From Phyto melanocephala (lineage: Eukaryota; Arthropoda; Insecta; Diptera; Rhinophoridae), in NCBI GenBank assembly GCA_941918925.1, contig OW799235.1, forward strand, positions 18,236,701-18,300,700: a DNA stretch of 64,000 nucleotides, read 5' to 3'. The notes beneath the pieces were generated by a model. It had not been told where the DNA came from and did no database searches. It was given only the letters and a program-made list of their open reading frames with translations. Shown here piece by piece: positions 23,795-33,596 of the stretch; positions within the stretch are counted from its first letter, which is position 1; every line of letters starts with the position of its first letter. Position numbers and translations under genes: made by a program.

Positions 23795-24130
23795 TCACAC
23801 GAGAGTGTAAAGGGATATTTATGTCATTCCGTTTGTAATTTCTACAATATTCACTTAAGATCCTATAAAGTATACTTAGTCTGAATCCTATAGATAAAGG
23901 AATTGATTTAGCTAAGTCTATCTATCCGCATGTATGTTGAAATCAACTTTTTGAAGCACTTAGGTGTACTTCAGACTCTTATATAGCTTAAATTTATTAG
24001 ATATGCTTTCGAGAGTTTGGTTATTGAAAATCAGTTATGTGAGCATATAACGGAATGAAATATGAGCAAAATAACATGATTGCATCTGTTTTTTATGAAA
24101 ACAAAATAAATTTTTGCAGCTTCCATTAAA
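23795..24130 (-). repeat. Interspersed repeat family A, reverse copy
   Basis: Read on the minus strand this carries the family A order: GTTGATTTCAACATACATGC, a CCTATAGGATTC block, a GGATCTTAAG block and TGTAGAAATTACAAACGG, ending near the GTGTAAAGGGATA-type terminus at 23810. It is noncoding and diverged. Confidence 0.55.
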
Positions 24131-24803
24131 CCTCTTAAGACTATTGAAACGAAATTATATACAAAAATATATACCCTAAGAAACATGTGACGAAAACCTT
24201 GGTGTAATGGGTCAACTACCTAGAAAGGTATCGACAAAAAAATTTTTTTTTGGAAAAACGTGTCAACTAAAAGTTCATATTGTCGACTTCCTTAATAAGT
24301 TCTGGTCACAGTTGCAAAATTTTTGAAAGTTTTTTTTTTTAAATGAATTTTTTGAAAAATTTTAATTACAAAAATTTCTGCAATAAGTTTGAGAACTTTT
24401 ATTAATTTTTTTCTTTTAAAAAATTAAAAAAAAATATTAAAAAAAAATTTGTTTATAAAAAATTTAGAAAAACAAAAATTTTTATATTTTTTTTAAACTT
24501 TTCTTTAAAAAAAAATAATATTTTTATATACGTTTCTAAAAATTTTATATTTTTTAAAATTTTTATAACACAGGTTTTTAAATTTTTATACAATTAACTT
24601 ATTTTAATAAAAAAATTCTTTAAGCTAAATTTTCATTGAAAATTAAGAAATTAAAATAAAGGAAAGAATTTTGTTTGTGAAACTTCATATTAAAAGAAAA
24701 GTATTTGAAATATTTTATATAAAATAACAAATTTAAAAAAAAAAGTATTTTGTTTGTGAAACTTTTTATTAAAAGAAAATTTCTAGAAATTTTTTTTATA
24801 AAA
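24131..24803. other. No gene recognised
   Basis: Very AT-rich DNA dominated by A and T runs. I see no open frame of note and no repeat partner. Confidence 0.5.
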
Positions 24804-25199
24804 CTAGCGGTCCCGGCGAACTTCGCCTCGCCTTAATTTTAAGCCTTCAGACAAAATTTAGAGTAATAATACAACACAAATATTTAAATTTTCAATGTGA
24901 CTCCTGTCAGATTGCGCAAAGTACAAGTCAACGTATAACGCCATCTATCGGATTTTGGCTAAGAACTTTCTATTTTTTCGTTTGAAAAGTCATTAAGAAA
25001 TAATTTCACACAAAATGTCATACAAAAACTTGTTTTTCGATTTTTATTAATTTCCCGACTTTTCCGGAGGGATTTTCTTCCGTAAAAACCTTCTCCTCAA
25101 AAATACGAACAACTGACAAAAAATTTTACATAAATCGTCCCAGCCATTCTTATTTTATAAGTTATTATACATTTTTTAGGCCATTTTTGTTTATATAGA
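24804..25199 (-). mobile_element. Short non-autonomous Helitron
   Basis: On the minus strand the element starts TCTATATAAACAAAAATGGC (from 25199) directly after an A. It ends in CTAG (24807 to 24804) followed by T. Before the CTAG end lies a short palindrome GGCGAAGTTCGCC followed by GGGACCG. A 5' TC, a 3' hairpin and CTRR, and insertion between A and T without duplication are the Helitron hallmarks. It is 396 bp, without coding sequence. The terminal GCTAG context differs from the larger Helitron at 37081-39956, so this is a separate family. Confidence 0.75.
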
Positions 25200-25817
25200 T
25201 AAATAAAATATAAAGTTTATTAAGAAACTTTTTTAAAATTATTTTTTTTTTGGAAATTTACTAAGAAAATATTCAGCTCATTAAATAAAAAAACTTATGG
25301 AAAAATAAAGAAACTATTTATGTAAATGTTTTGTGTATGGAAAACTTTCTTTAAAGCTTTGTTCAAAGAGTTCATGAACAATTCAGAAATTGTCTTAGTG
25401 AGATGAACTATGAAATGAAAAGTTTTTCTTAAGTTTTAATTAAAGCTAAAATTTAAGAAAAAGTCAAAGAAGAAAAGAGCTTATCGAATATTTTATTTGG
25501 TAAATTATACAAAATATAAAGTTGAAAATTTTTTATTAAAATTTCATTTGTCATAAAATTTTCAAAAAAAAAAGTTACTAAAAAGTTTCTATATGAAGAA
25601 AAAAACAAAAAGTTTTTAAAATATGATTTTAACTATTTTTTAAATAGAGCGAGCTTAATGAAATAGATTAGGATTAGAAACATGTAAAAAATAACCCCAA
25701 TTTAAAGAAATCTCTCTTAGCGTAGAACACTATTAATAAAGCATTACAGCTTTTGGCTTGTATTAAGCGACATTGATGTAAACAAGATGGTGACCGCCAC
25801 AGTTGACATTATAAGTA
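25200..25817. other. No gene recognised
   Basis: AT-rich sequence between two transposons. No motif or repeat partner was seen. Confidence 0.5.
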
Positions 25818-27108
25818 AGGGGTGTCTCGAAATGCTTTTTTACATTTTAAAATGTCTCCCAAATCTAGTTTTTTTTTAAACAAAAAATACATTTTATTGG
25901 CGTTATGGAGAAAAATTTCTAAACTTTATTATGCAAAAAACCAAAGTTTCAAATTTTATTTTCTTTTGCAAAATTTCGCACTTTTTTCTTAACGCTTTGC
26001 ATTAAACGTTTTACCGAAGTGTTTGATAGCGTTTTTCCAAACAAATCAAAATTTCTTTAACATTTGCAGAAGCTTTGAACTTTGTTCTTAGGTACTGCTT
26101 AATTATAGCCCAATAGCGTTCAATAGGCCTTAGCTCTGGACGATTAGGTGGATTCATGTTTTTCGGTACAAAATTTATTTTGTTGGCCTCATACCACTCA
26201 AGGACGTCTTTGCTGTAGTGACAGCCTGCCAAGTCGAGCCATAACAGTGGAGGTATATTGTGGCTTCTGTATAATGGCAATACAGCCTTTTTCAGGCACT
26301 CATTAATATAAAATTGGCTGTTCAATGTACGATTCACAATGATTGCCTTTGAAGTTTTTCCACATGTACATATTGCTTGCCATATCATATATTTTTTGGC
26401 GAATTTTGAAATCTTTTTATACTTAAATTTATCGGAAACATTAGCTCTTTTATAAGAAACATAAAAACCCAGACCAGGAAGCTCTGAATAGTCAGCCTTA
26501 CAATAGGTTTCATCGTCCATTAAAATACATCCATTAAAATTATTTAATTTGTGACGTAGCAATTGTCTTGCTCTTACTATTGCCGTTTTTGTTCCTTTTT
26601 CGTTTCGGTTTGGAGCTTTCTTGACTTTGAATGTTCTCAAATTTTCTTTTTTCTTTATTCATTCTACAAGCGACTTCGAAATATTTAGTTTTCGTGCGAT
26701 ATCGCGAATGGAAATGTTTGGATTTTGCTTCCAAAGTGCCTTCACCTTTTTAACGATTTGAGGATTCCTAAAACAACGAGGCCCTCCAACTTTCTTGTGC
26801 TTAATAGACAAGTCTTTTTTGAATTTAAAAATAACGTTACGGGCAGTCTGTCTGGACACTTTTGCCCGTCGCGCAACTTTAGCGTAAGAAAGTTGTTTAT
26901 TTTCATTATAAATATCCACAATATTTTTTCTCAATTTTTCTCTATTTGACGACATTTTAAATACGGATTGAATAATTTGAATAAACTTATTAACAAAGTA
27001 TTGTTGACACTTATAAGTATCACAGAGTGGAACAAAAAAATTAATTAAATAATAATTGTTTGCGTAGTGCCATGTAAAAAATGTAAAAAAGCATTTCGAG
27101 ACATCCCT
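25818..27108 (-). mobile_element. Tc1/mariner element, DD37E type, nearly complete
   Basis: The terminal inverted repeats of 31 bp (25818-25848 and 27078-27108) begin AGGGGTGTCTCGAAATGCTT and AGGGATGTCTCGAAATGCTT, with one mismatch overall. TA flanks both sides (25816-25817 and 27109-27110). The 1291-bp length and the single transposase gene on the minus strand are normal for a Tc1-like element. High end similarity and only one nonsense change point to a comparatively recent insertion. Confidence 0.92.
26011..26955 (-). pseudogene. DD37E transposase with one in-frame stop
   Basis: The start is ATG at 26955 (MSSNREKLRKN). The frame is open except for TGA at 26659-26661 (codon 99), between NISKSLVE and IKKKENLRTFK. 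Related proteins would have Arg there, fitting a CGA to TGA change. Residues 1-98 hold two helix-turn-helix regions (SYAKVARRAKVSRQTARN and SIRDIARKLNIS). The catalytic residues are visible: Asp about 148 in MDDETY, Asp about 241 in WLDLAGCHYS, and Glu about 279 in RPELRPIERYWA. There are 37 residues between the second Asp and the Glu, hence DD37E. The length of about 314 codons is usual for the family. The stop would leave only a DNA-binding fragment unless read through. Confidence 0.9.
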
Positions 27109-28321
27109 TATATGAGTCAAGGGGTATATTGAGCTCTTTATATATGACAATATGCCGCAATTGATATAATTTCCGCTACAAGACGTTTAATAGAATATCA
27201 TTCTGTATTAATTTGTCAGACTTTATTTGACATATACCTTAAGTTATACCTTAGCATAAATAAATGCCAGCAAAACATAAATCATAGTAGAAATTTAGCT
27301 GAATTTAAGAGACAGAGTCAATTTCATATGCTTAATATTTGTAAGTAGAATATTTGTGTCTTTTTAAAATAATAATAAAATTTTTATATATACATATATG
27401 AGACACATCTTGATCCACTAAATTTCAACATTGATTCGTTTTTATTAAAAAACCCTTTAAATATACCTTATGAGATCACTCCAATTAAAACCGTTTTTCA
27501 AAATTTGATTGAAACTATTTATTAAAGTGTCTTTTTTTATACAGCATATTGATTTCATTGATTTGAAGATCATAATTGATTGACCCACATTTATGGACGA
27601 CACCAAGTGTCGATTCTGTTTTCAACTAAAGGAATTTCTGTAGTTTTTTTATATGTTACTAGTTACGTTTCATTTTTGTTTTCTGCTTAAATTTATGTAT
27701 GTTCAAGTAAAAATTTATTTAAGGCATTTAAAAACGAAATAAAAAAAAATAAGAAATAAAAAAACTTTTATGACAATTTAAATACCAAAATTTATGGGTT
27801 GTTGTTATTTGTAAATATATAGCTTAAATAAATATTGTTCTGGTATAAAAATTTTTTAAATGCCATCAACAACAGCCTCATCATTATCATCTTCATCATC
27901 GTCATTATTATTGTCACTATTATTGAAGACATTATGATGTTTGCAATAATCATCAATTGTCGCCATCCTCATTATTGTGTAATAAAATTTAGTAACGAAA
28001 TTCGAAAAAAGTCATACTTTCTTGTACACACCTGAAATATATTTTCAAACGTATAAAGTTTTTTTTCGTAGTATTTTCTCTTAAAAAATATATTTTTGCC
28101 GACAACAACTTGTTGTTGCCTGAGCTAGTACAAAGTACGATATTTGTTTATTTGATCAACAGTTTTATTCTAACTTTATTTGTTATTTGTTTGTAAAATT
28201 TGTGTAGTTTTTTTAATAAAATAAATAAACAAAATTTAAGAGAAATACTAGCAACAATAATAGGTAAAGAAATTGTGTAAATGTTTATAGTAGACAAATA
28301 TTTGCCGGCGTAAAAAAACTA
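27109..28321. other. No gene recognised; TCA/ATT-rich simple repeat
   Basis: AT-rich DNA. At about 27870-27935 there is an imperfect trinucleotide-like stretch (CATCATTATCATCTTCATCA and continuing). The frame 27835-28035 runs through it and has no other support. Confidence 0.5.
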
Positions 28322-28617
28322 CAGTAATCCCTTGATTTACGTTGTTGAATTTAAAATAGCCCATACGAAGTAAAACAGGTTAATTTTATTAAAATGTTGT
28401 ATAAGAAATTACAAAAATAAAATTCAATTCTTATTAAAAGTTGAATGAGTCTTATTTATTAGCGATGAATGTACAAGATAGTAAAATTAAAACTTACAAT
28501 ATTTAAAATAGATACTAGTACTCCCCTTTTTTGCTTTAAACTTATTTACAACTGTGGTGACGCAAATCAAATACTTGCCGACGCAAACCGAAACTACGTA
28601 TATCGAGACAATGTAAC

Positions 28618-30212
28618 ACATAGGGCTATTTTGCCAATCTAGGACATTTTTTCAAAAGTAAAATTAAAGAAATGTAAAAATTAAAGTACACAGCTCGACA
28701 GACAATAAAATTTTGCATCGTTTGGTAAATTTTCAAGACTCTTGCTAGAGATTTGTCGTTTTGGGACACTGTTAAAGTCAAGAAAGTTGAGTAAACTGAA
28801 TGGGTACTTATTGACTTTTGACGGTTTTGAGAGGTTTACATTATATTTTTTTGTGGCTAAACGAATAAAGATTTTACATTGATTTCTTTTTTCTGTCAAA
28901 GACTTTACTAACAGCTGCTTACAGTAATTTTTAGAATTTGTTTCTTTAATTTTTATTATAAAAAAATTCGTTGAAAACCAACAAAACGGTTTTTTTTTTT
29001 CACTTTTCGAGAAAAAAAAAACATCAAAAGGTTTTTGAAAGCGAGGGACTTCGAGATCCCCAAAATGTCATACATCACGAATGTTTTTTTAATTTAAATT
29101 ATTACACTTATTTATTACCTTTATCTGCCTGTGTAAAAAAGGCATGTGTAGTTTTAGTGAATTAAGACTAATAGTGGATGTACCGAAAACTGGATTTGAT
29201 CACAGCCACGATGGTAACACCAGCAGAATATTTTTTCTAATCCTGAATTAGCTGCACAAATAATTGGAATTAAATTTTATTTCATCTACCGAATCAAAGT
29301 TATTATTGAAGTAATATCAAGTGGTCACAAAATACATTTGCATAAGTTTGCCGCTTATTGCTTAGACACTGCAAAACTCTACGTTACCCTATATCCCTGG
29401 CATCCTATGACACCTACAATGCACAAGATTTTAATGCATGACGCAACTGTTATGAGTGAGGTTGCCTATTAGGCTTTTACCAGAAGAAGCGGCTGAGGCG
29501 CAAAATAAACATTTCCGGCTTTACAGGCAGAATTTCGCTAGAAAGTTTTTAAGGGTTCAGTGCAACGTAGACATTTATAATAGACTTTTGCTCAGTTCTG
29601 ACCCACTGATTACAAGCTAAAGACCAACTTCAAAAAAAGTCATTACCCTTTACGAAAGAAGCAATTACTTTCATGCTTTTACCTGTACTTGACTCTGAAG
29701 AGGATTCAGATTCGGAAGAGGTCTTTGAAGAAGCAGACGAAGAATCATCATCATCATCTTAGTGCAAAAGAAAAGTTATTGTAAAAAAAAATTTTTGTTA
29801 TTGTTTTAAATAGAAATTATTATTTCTATTACAAATAAGTTAAAGCTAAAAAATAAATATTTTGTGGAAAATAGCAAAATAAAAATTTTTTTTTACAGAG
29901 TTGTTCTGGGGGGAGGGGGTTTGTATGGGGGGATACCCCTTTTACCCAAATCTATGCTGACGATAAAAGATAAATTTGCTAAACAAAAGTATAGAAAAAT
30001 TTTAAAAAAGGAGAATATTTCAGAGCTAGGATTAGTTCTTCTTAGGGAAACTTTTTTCCCCTTGATTTGATTATTCTTATTTTCAATCTTTGTTAGCCTA
30101 TGACTATAGCACATATTTCTACCAAGTTTCATTGATCTAGGAGCACTCAATAACTTTTAAGAAGCAAACTAAAAAAAGTGTTGTCCGGCTAGATTGGCAA
30201 AAACCCCTATGT
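28618..30212 (+). mobile_element. Unclassified 1.6-kb element with terminal inverted repeats
   Basis: The left end ACATAGGGCTATTTTGCCAA (continuing TCTAGGAC to 28645) and the inverse of the right end (ACATAGGGGTTTTTGCCAAT... from 30212) form an imperfect inverted repeat of about 28 bp. Between them lies a decayed coding region at 29171-29762 plus noncoding flanks. The part at 28681-28899 has a 72-codon open frame on the minus strand of unknown meaning. No clear target-site duplication is visible, so I leave the superfamily open. Confidence 0.55.
29171..29762 (+). pseudogene. Decayed transposon-associated protein, family unassigned
   Basis: Joined across several frame changes, the plus strand reads DVPKTGFDHSHDGNTS, then NPELAAQIIGIKF and LHKFAAYCLDTAKLYVTLYP, then WHPMTPTMHKILMHDATV. 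After another shift come LLPEEAAEAQNKHFRLYRQN, FARKFLRVQCNVDIYNRLLL and SSDPLITS. The end is an acidic, Ser-rich tail (EEDSDSEEVFEE to a TAG at 29760-29762). From memory, proteins with DGNTxRRFF, HKILxHG and EEAxEARNKxxRxxR motifs recur in arthropod and cnidarian genomes as repeats, but I cannot name their superfamily. Stops follow NIL-N near 29255 and SDPLITS near 29620. The gene is dead. A more 5' part may extend to about 29020. Confidence 0.6.
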
Positions 30213-30233
30213 GCGTAAATCAAAAGGTTTCTG

Positions 30234-30932
30234 TATTGTTCAATTTCTAATCCCAATTGAATTTGCTATCGTCTATTTAAATAGAGTTTGTCAAACGTCA
30301 AAAAGGTATTAATCGTCAGGCAATTAAAATTTCAAGAATGGAAACTAATCAAAAATTAGTTTTGTAAAAACAGATATTTAAAAAAAAGAATCGTTAAATA
30401 ATTTATAATAAAAAAAAACAACAAAATATTAAACATCATGCAAATAAAAAATATGGAATGGAAAATCTGATCAGATCTTACTTTTGCAGAGTAACAAAAC
30501 GTATTTAAAAACAAGTTTTAATAAAAGTTACCAGCAAAATTAAAAAAAAAACAATACCAAAACATTTCAGTTCAACAAATTATAAATATTTTTTTATTTT
30601 TGCAAAAAATTACTACTAATTTTCGATATCGAAAAAAATCCACTTCCCATCCCTGTGTGAATCTTATACACATAAAAGAAAATTGAACTACTGTCAAATT
30701 GTTTTTAAGGGTTGCCAACACATTACTGCACAAATATTGATAAATTTAAATCTTGCGTTAATTTTGGGACACCCTTTAAAAATTGTTTAATATTAATTAC
30801 AAAAAACAAGCATACAATACTGAAAGAACGTACAAAAATAGTACCAAATGTACATTACAAAGGATGTTGTGAGTTGAATTTATATTTTCACATTTCAAAA
30901 AGTTTCAATTATATTCATGTATACATGGTTGG
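30234..30932. other. No gene recognised
   Basis: AT-rich DNA. The frame 30712-30990 runs into the following MITE and has no conserved motif. A lone TTCCCATCCCTG near 30644-30655 resembles a hAT terminus but has no partner nearby. Confidence 0.45.
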
Positions 30933-31338
30933 CACTGTTGTGAATTTAGCCATTTTCTGGCTATATTTAGCTATTTTTGAACACGCTTAGCTAGAAAAAT
31001 TTGCATTCAGCTATAAGCTATTTTTTTAGATATTTTTTTAGCAGATTTTAAGCCAACTTTTAATTGCTTTAAGATTTTTCCTCATAAATGTTTTAGCCAG
31101 ATTTTCCGTATTCAGAATGATATTTCAAATTCTTATCTGGGCACTTCGCTTAAAAATATAACCGCATTTTTAACTTTGGTTGAAATGAATTGACTTAGCT
31201 GAAAATTTGAACTAAAAGTCAGTATTAAATTTTTTCATAAAATCTCTTTTTTCATTAAATCTCTTTTAAAATTTTAAGTTTTTTAGCCATTTTTTATGAA
31301 ATTTGGCCATTTTTGGTCACCAGGAATTGGCAACACTG
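30933..31338. mobile_element. hAT-type MITE
   Basis: The left end CACTGTTGTGAATTTAGCC and the inverse of the right end, CAGTGTTGCCAATTCCTGG, are imperfect inverted repeats of the CAGTGTTGCCA type common among hAT elements. Eight bases flank each side, ATGGTTGG (30925-30932) and ATAATTGG (31339-31346), agreeing at 6 of 8. The 406-bp interior has GCCATTTT motifs in both orientations and no coding capacity. It is an old copy. Confidence 0.6.
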
Positions 31339-31345
31339 ATAATTG

Positions 31346-31790
31346 GTCGCCGCAATACAGGCGTGAAATTAAAGGGCTTAACAAGTAAAATACAGATAAT
31401 TTTGAAAAAGTAAAAATCGAAGATGGCGTCCAAGATTAAACGGCAGATATATAAGCCAAATACAGAAGTTACGGCTTTTCCCCTTGAACCCCTACAATAG
31501 CGATATCAAATGAATAGTTTTAACCAGTAGAATACAGTAAACTAGTAAGAAAGTATAAAATCGAAATTGGCGTCTGCAACAAAATGGCAGAAATATTTTT
31601 GCACCTCATCAATATGGGTATAAATTGCAAGGACTTGACTTTTGGAATACAGTTAACTATGTATAAATTCGAAATCAAAGGTCGTATCAGATATAATAAA
31701 TAAAATGACGTATAACATGAAATCTACAACCTAGATTCAGCTACGATGTGGTCATTATAGCTAAGTATATGATGGTGAAGGGTATTATCA
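31346..31790 (+). repeat. Repeat family B tandem units (about 3)
   Basis: Three imperfect units carry AAAGGGCTTAACAAGTAAAA, GATATCAAATGAATAG and ATGGGTATAAATTGCAAGG, with AAGATGGCGTCC-like blocks, in the same order as 15340-15905. The array abuts the hAT MITE. Confidence 0.6.
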
Positions 31791-31969
31791 GATTCGGTAC
31801 ATTCAAATATATTTTATGCAATTTTGAATAACCGAATTATTGTTTATTTTACATGTCGAACATTTGATTACTCTGGTTAAAATAATAAAAAAAAAACAAA
31901 TAAAAATAACTACAACTTGTTTTCGCTAACTAAATATTATTCTAGAAACTTAAATATGACAGTCGTGAT

Positions 31970-33252
31970 TAGAGATGGGATTTTACCTGAAAAAACCCTA
32001 ATGTGGGAAAAGATATGGTAAAAAGCCCAAGGAAAATTACCGAATGGGATAATATTCGGATTTTTTCATATTTAGCATATGTAACCACTAGGTAATGTGT
32101 AGATACAAGTACATATCAAATAGTACGCACTATTTAAGTACTATAACTACTAGTTAGAGCGAATTAGGCGAAAAAATAATTGTTTGAAACCCATTCATTA
32201 TGCTGCATATTTATTAGATCTAAGATCGCATGGATGCCATGGAGTTTATACACGACGTGAGCCAATCGCTCAATATTGACGTTGGTGTTGGTTTAGCCAA
32301 ATATAGAGCTACCCTGTTGGTTTATGGAGCAGACCATTCATATGGAAGCATGTCGGCGATTTAGACCCGGTAGTTTGGTGGAGAGGACTCTGCAGGTCCA
32401 AATTGCTGAGTAGGGTTGCAGTACGTATTCTAACTGCTCCCTGTACTTCAGCAGCCACTGAACGATTTTTTAGCATGCATGAGCATAAAAATAATCACAA
32501 ACGAAATAGATTGACTACAGACAGGGCAGCAGAAATAGCTTTTATATCGTATAATTGAAACCTGTTACACAAACATAAGGATCATGATAATGACGATGAT
32601 GACGAGCCGTTATCTGCACCCAGACAATTGTCAAATCCGTTGAGTAACCCAATAAATGAAGAACGACCTTCAACATCTCGTGGAAATACACAAGAAATAG
32701 AATTTTGCAATATTAATAATATATTTCATGATCATGACAGTAGCGAGAGTGACTAAAAAAATGTTAATGGTAAAATAACACGTTTGTAAAGTGTAATAAA
32801 TAATTCTTAGTAAGTATCTCTCGTTGGTTTTTTTTTTGTCAAAGATGCTTAAAAGTTTCAATAGACGTTCTTTTTGCAATTAAGTAATATTCCATCACAA
32901 TGCGCAAAAAAAATCTTATGATAAAACAAGAAGAAGTCTTTTTGTTGTTATAATAAACTACTGGTTTGATTTTAGTTCCTGAATCAGGACGTTTGACGTT
33001 TCGAACAATAGGCAACAGCTATTGCCCTATATACGCTGGCGCAAAGTATGTGTGCATCGCAAAGTACCTATTTTTTGCTGCATTTGTACTAAAAATAAAA
33101 AAAATTTTAATATTTTTAAATCTTGATAATTGCGTTAAACAATGAAAATACCCGTATATTGGTTTTTTTCCCACATAAATACCCGGTTATTTTCCAAATG
33201 AGAAAAAACCTGGGTATATTTTCGTTGGGTTTTTTCCCAATACCCATCTCTA
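31970..33252 (+). mobile_element. hAT element, internally deleted
   Basis: Both ends read TAGAGATGGG inward (31970 onwards and the inverse ending at 33252). Subterminal G-runs and TTTTTTCCC motifs are repeated on both sides. The left 8-bp flank is GTCGTGAT (31962-31969). Its partner GTCGAGAT is found beyond a later LINE insertion, at 33591-33598 when read through the LINE's duplicated target. An 8-bp duplication is the hAT rule. The 1283-bp element keeps only the transposase C-terminal part. Confidence 0.8.
32307..32756 (+). pseudogene. hAT transposase C-terminal fragment
   Basis: The frame reads LWSRPFIWKHVGDLDPVVWW, then LSRVAVRILTAPCTSAATER and FFSMHEHKNNHKRNRLTTDR, AAEIAFISYN. The SAATERFFS and RNRLTxxxA blocks are the hAT dimerisation region. 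After YN a TGA (32556-32558) stands where related proteins have Trp. Beyond it the frame stays open through an acidic DDDDEP stretch and a Ser/Asn-rich tail to TAA at 32754-32756. The N-terminal zinc finger and the catalytic region are missing. Conservation of the frame after the stop suggests the stop is recent relative to the deletion. Confidence 0.8.
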
Positions 33253-33259
33253 GTCGAGA

Positions 33260-33581
33260 ATATCCTTTACAACGACTTCTGTAGAAGTTGCGATAACGAG
33301 GAAGAGGAGGAGACGATTGAACCTTTTCTCTGCAATTGTCCTGCATTCTAGGACCTGAGACGCCAGATTCTAGGTCAACGAATACTTGTAAGTAAAACTT
33401 GTTTTTGCGCAGTTGAGCTGGGAAAGATCCATACCTTCGTGAACAGGACAGGATGGCTGAGGAACGACGGCCAGAGGACATAGACGAACGGGAAATGGTG
33501 CCTACGGTATCACAACGGGACCCTCGGAGGACCCAAGTGAGCTATGACTTCGGGCGGCTGCCAGATCTAACCTAACCTAAC
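33260..33581 (+). mobile_element. LINE 3' end, 5'-truncated insertion
   Basis: The start of the copy reads NILYNDFCRSCDNEEEEETI, then CNCPAF and a stop, the Cys-rich knuckle at the C terminus of a LINE ORF2. A 3' untranslated part of about 230 bp follows and ends TCTAACCTAACCTAACC. The copy is bracketed by a 15-bp target-site duplication, CATCTCTAGTCGAGA at 33245-33259 and 33582-33596. The left duplication covers the right end of the hAT element, so the LINE arrived after it. Its tail from 33506 matches that of the SINE at 23368. Confidence 0.88.
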
Positions 33582-33596
33582 CATCTCTAGTCGAGA

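Larger units (their letters stand above)
28322..30233. mobile_element. Possible pogo/Tc1-like MITE, interrupted
   Basis: CAGTAATCCCTTGATTTACG at 28322-28341 and the inverse of CAGAAACCTTTTGATTTACG at 30214-30233 match at 16 of 20 positions and are each bordered by TA. Without the element at 28618-30212 the MITE would be about 317 bp. The right terminal repeat begins immediately after the inner element, so the inner insertion fell at its edge. The alternative is that the outer pair is a coincidence. Confidence 0.45.

Noticed and set aside
20188..30655. A 10-kb hAT element with ends CAGGGATGGAAA (20188) and TTCCCATCCCTG (30644-30655)
   Set aside because: The ends match only over about 10 bp, no 8-bp duplication is visible, and unrelated transposons fill the interval. 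Probably two separate remnants or chance.
30712..30990. 92-codon frame as a gene
   Set aside because: It crosses the left end of the hAT MITE at 30933 and has no conserved motif.
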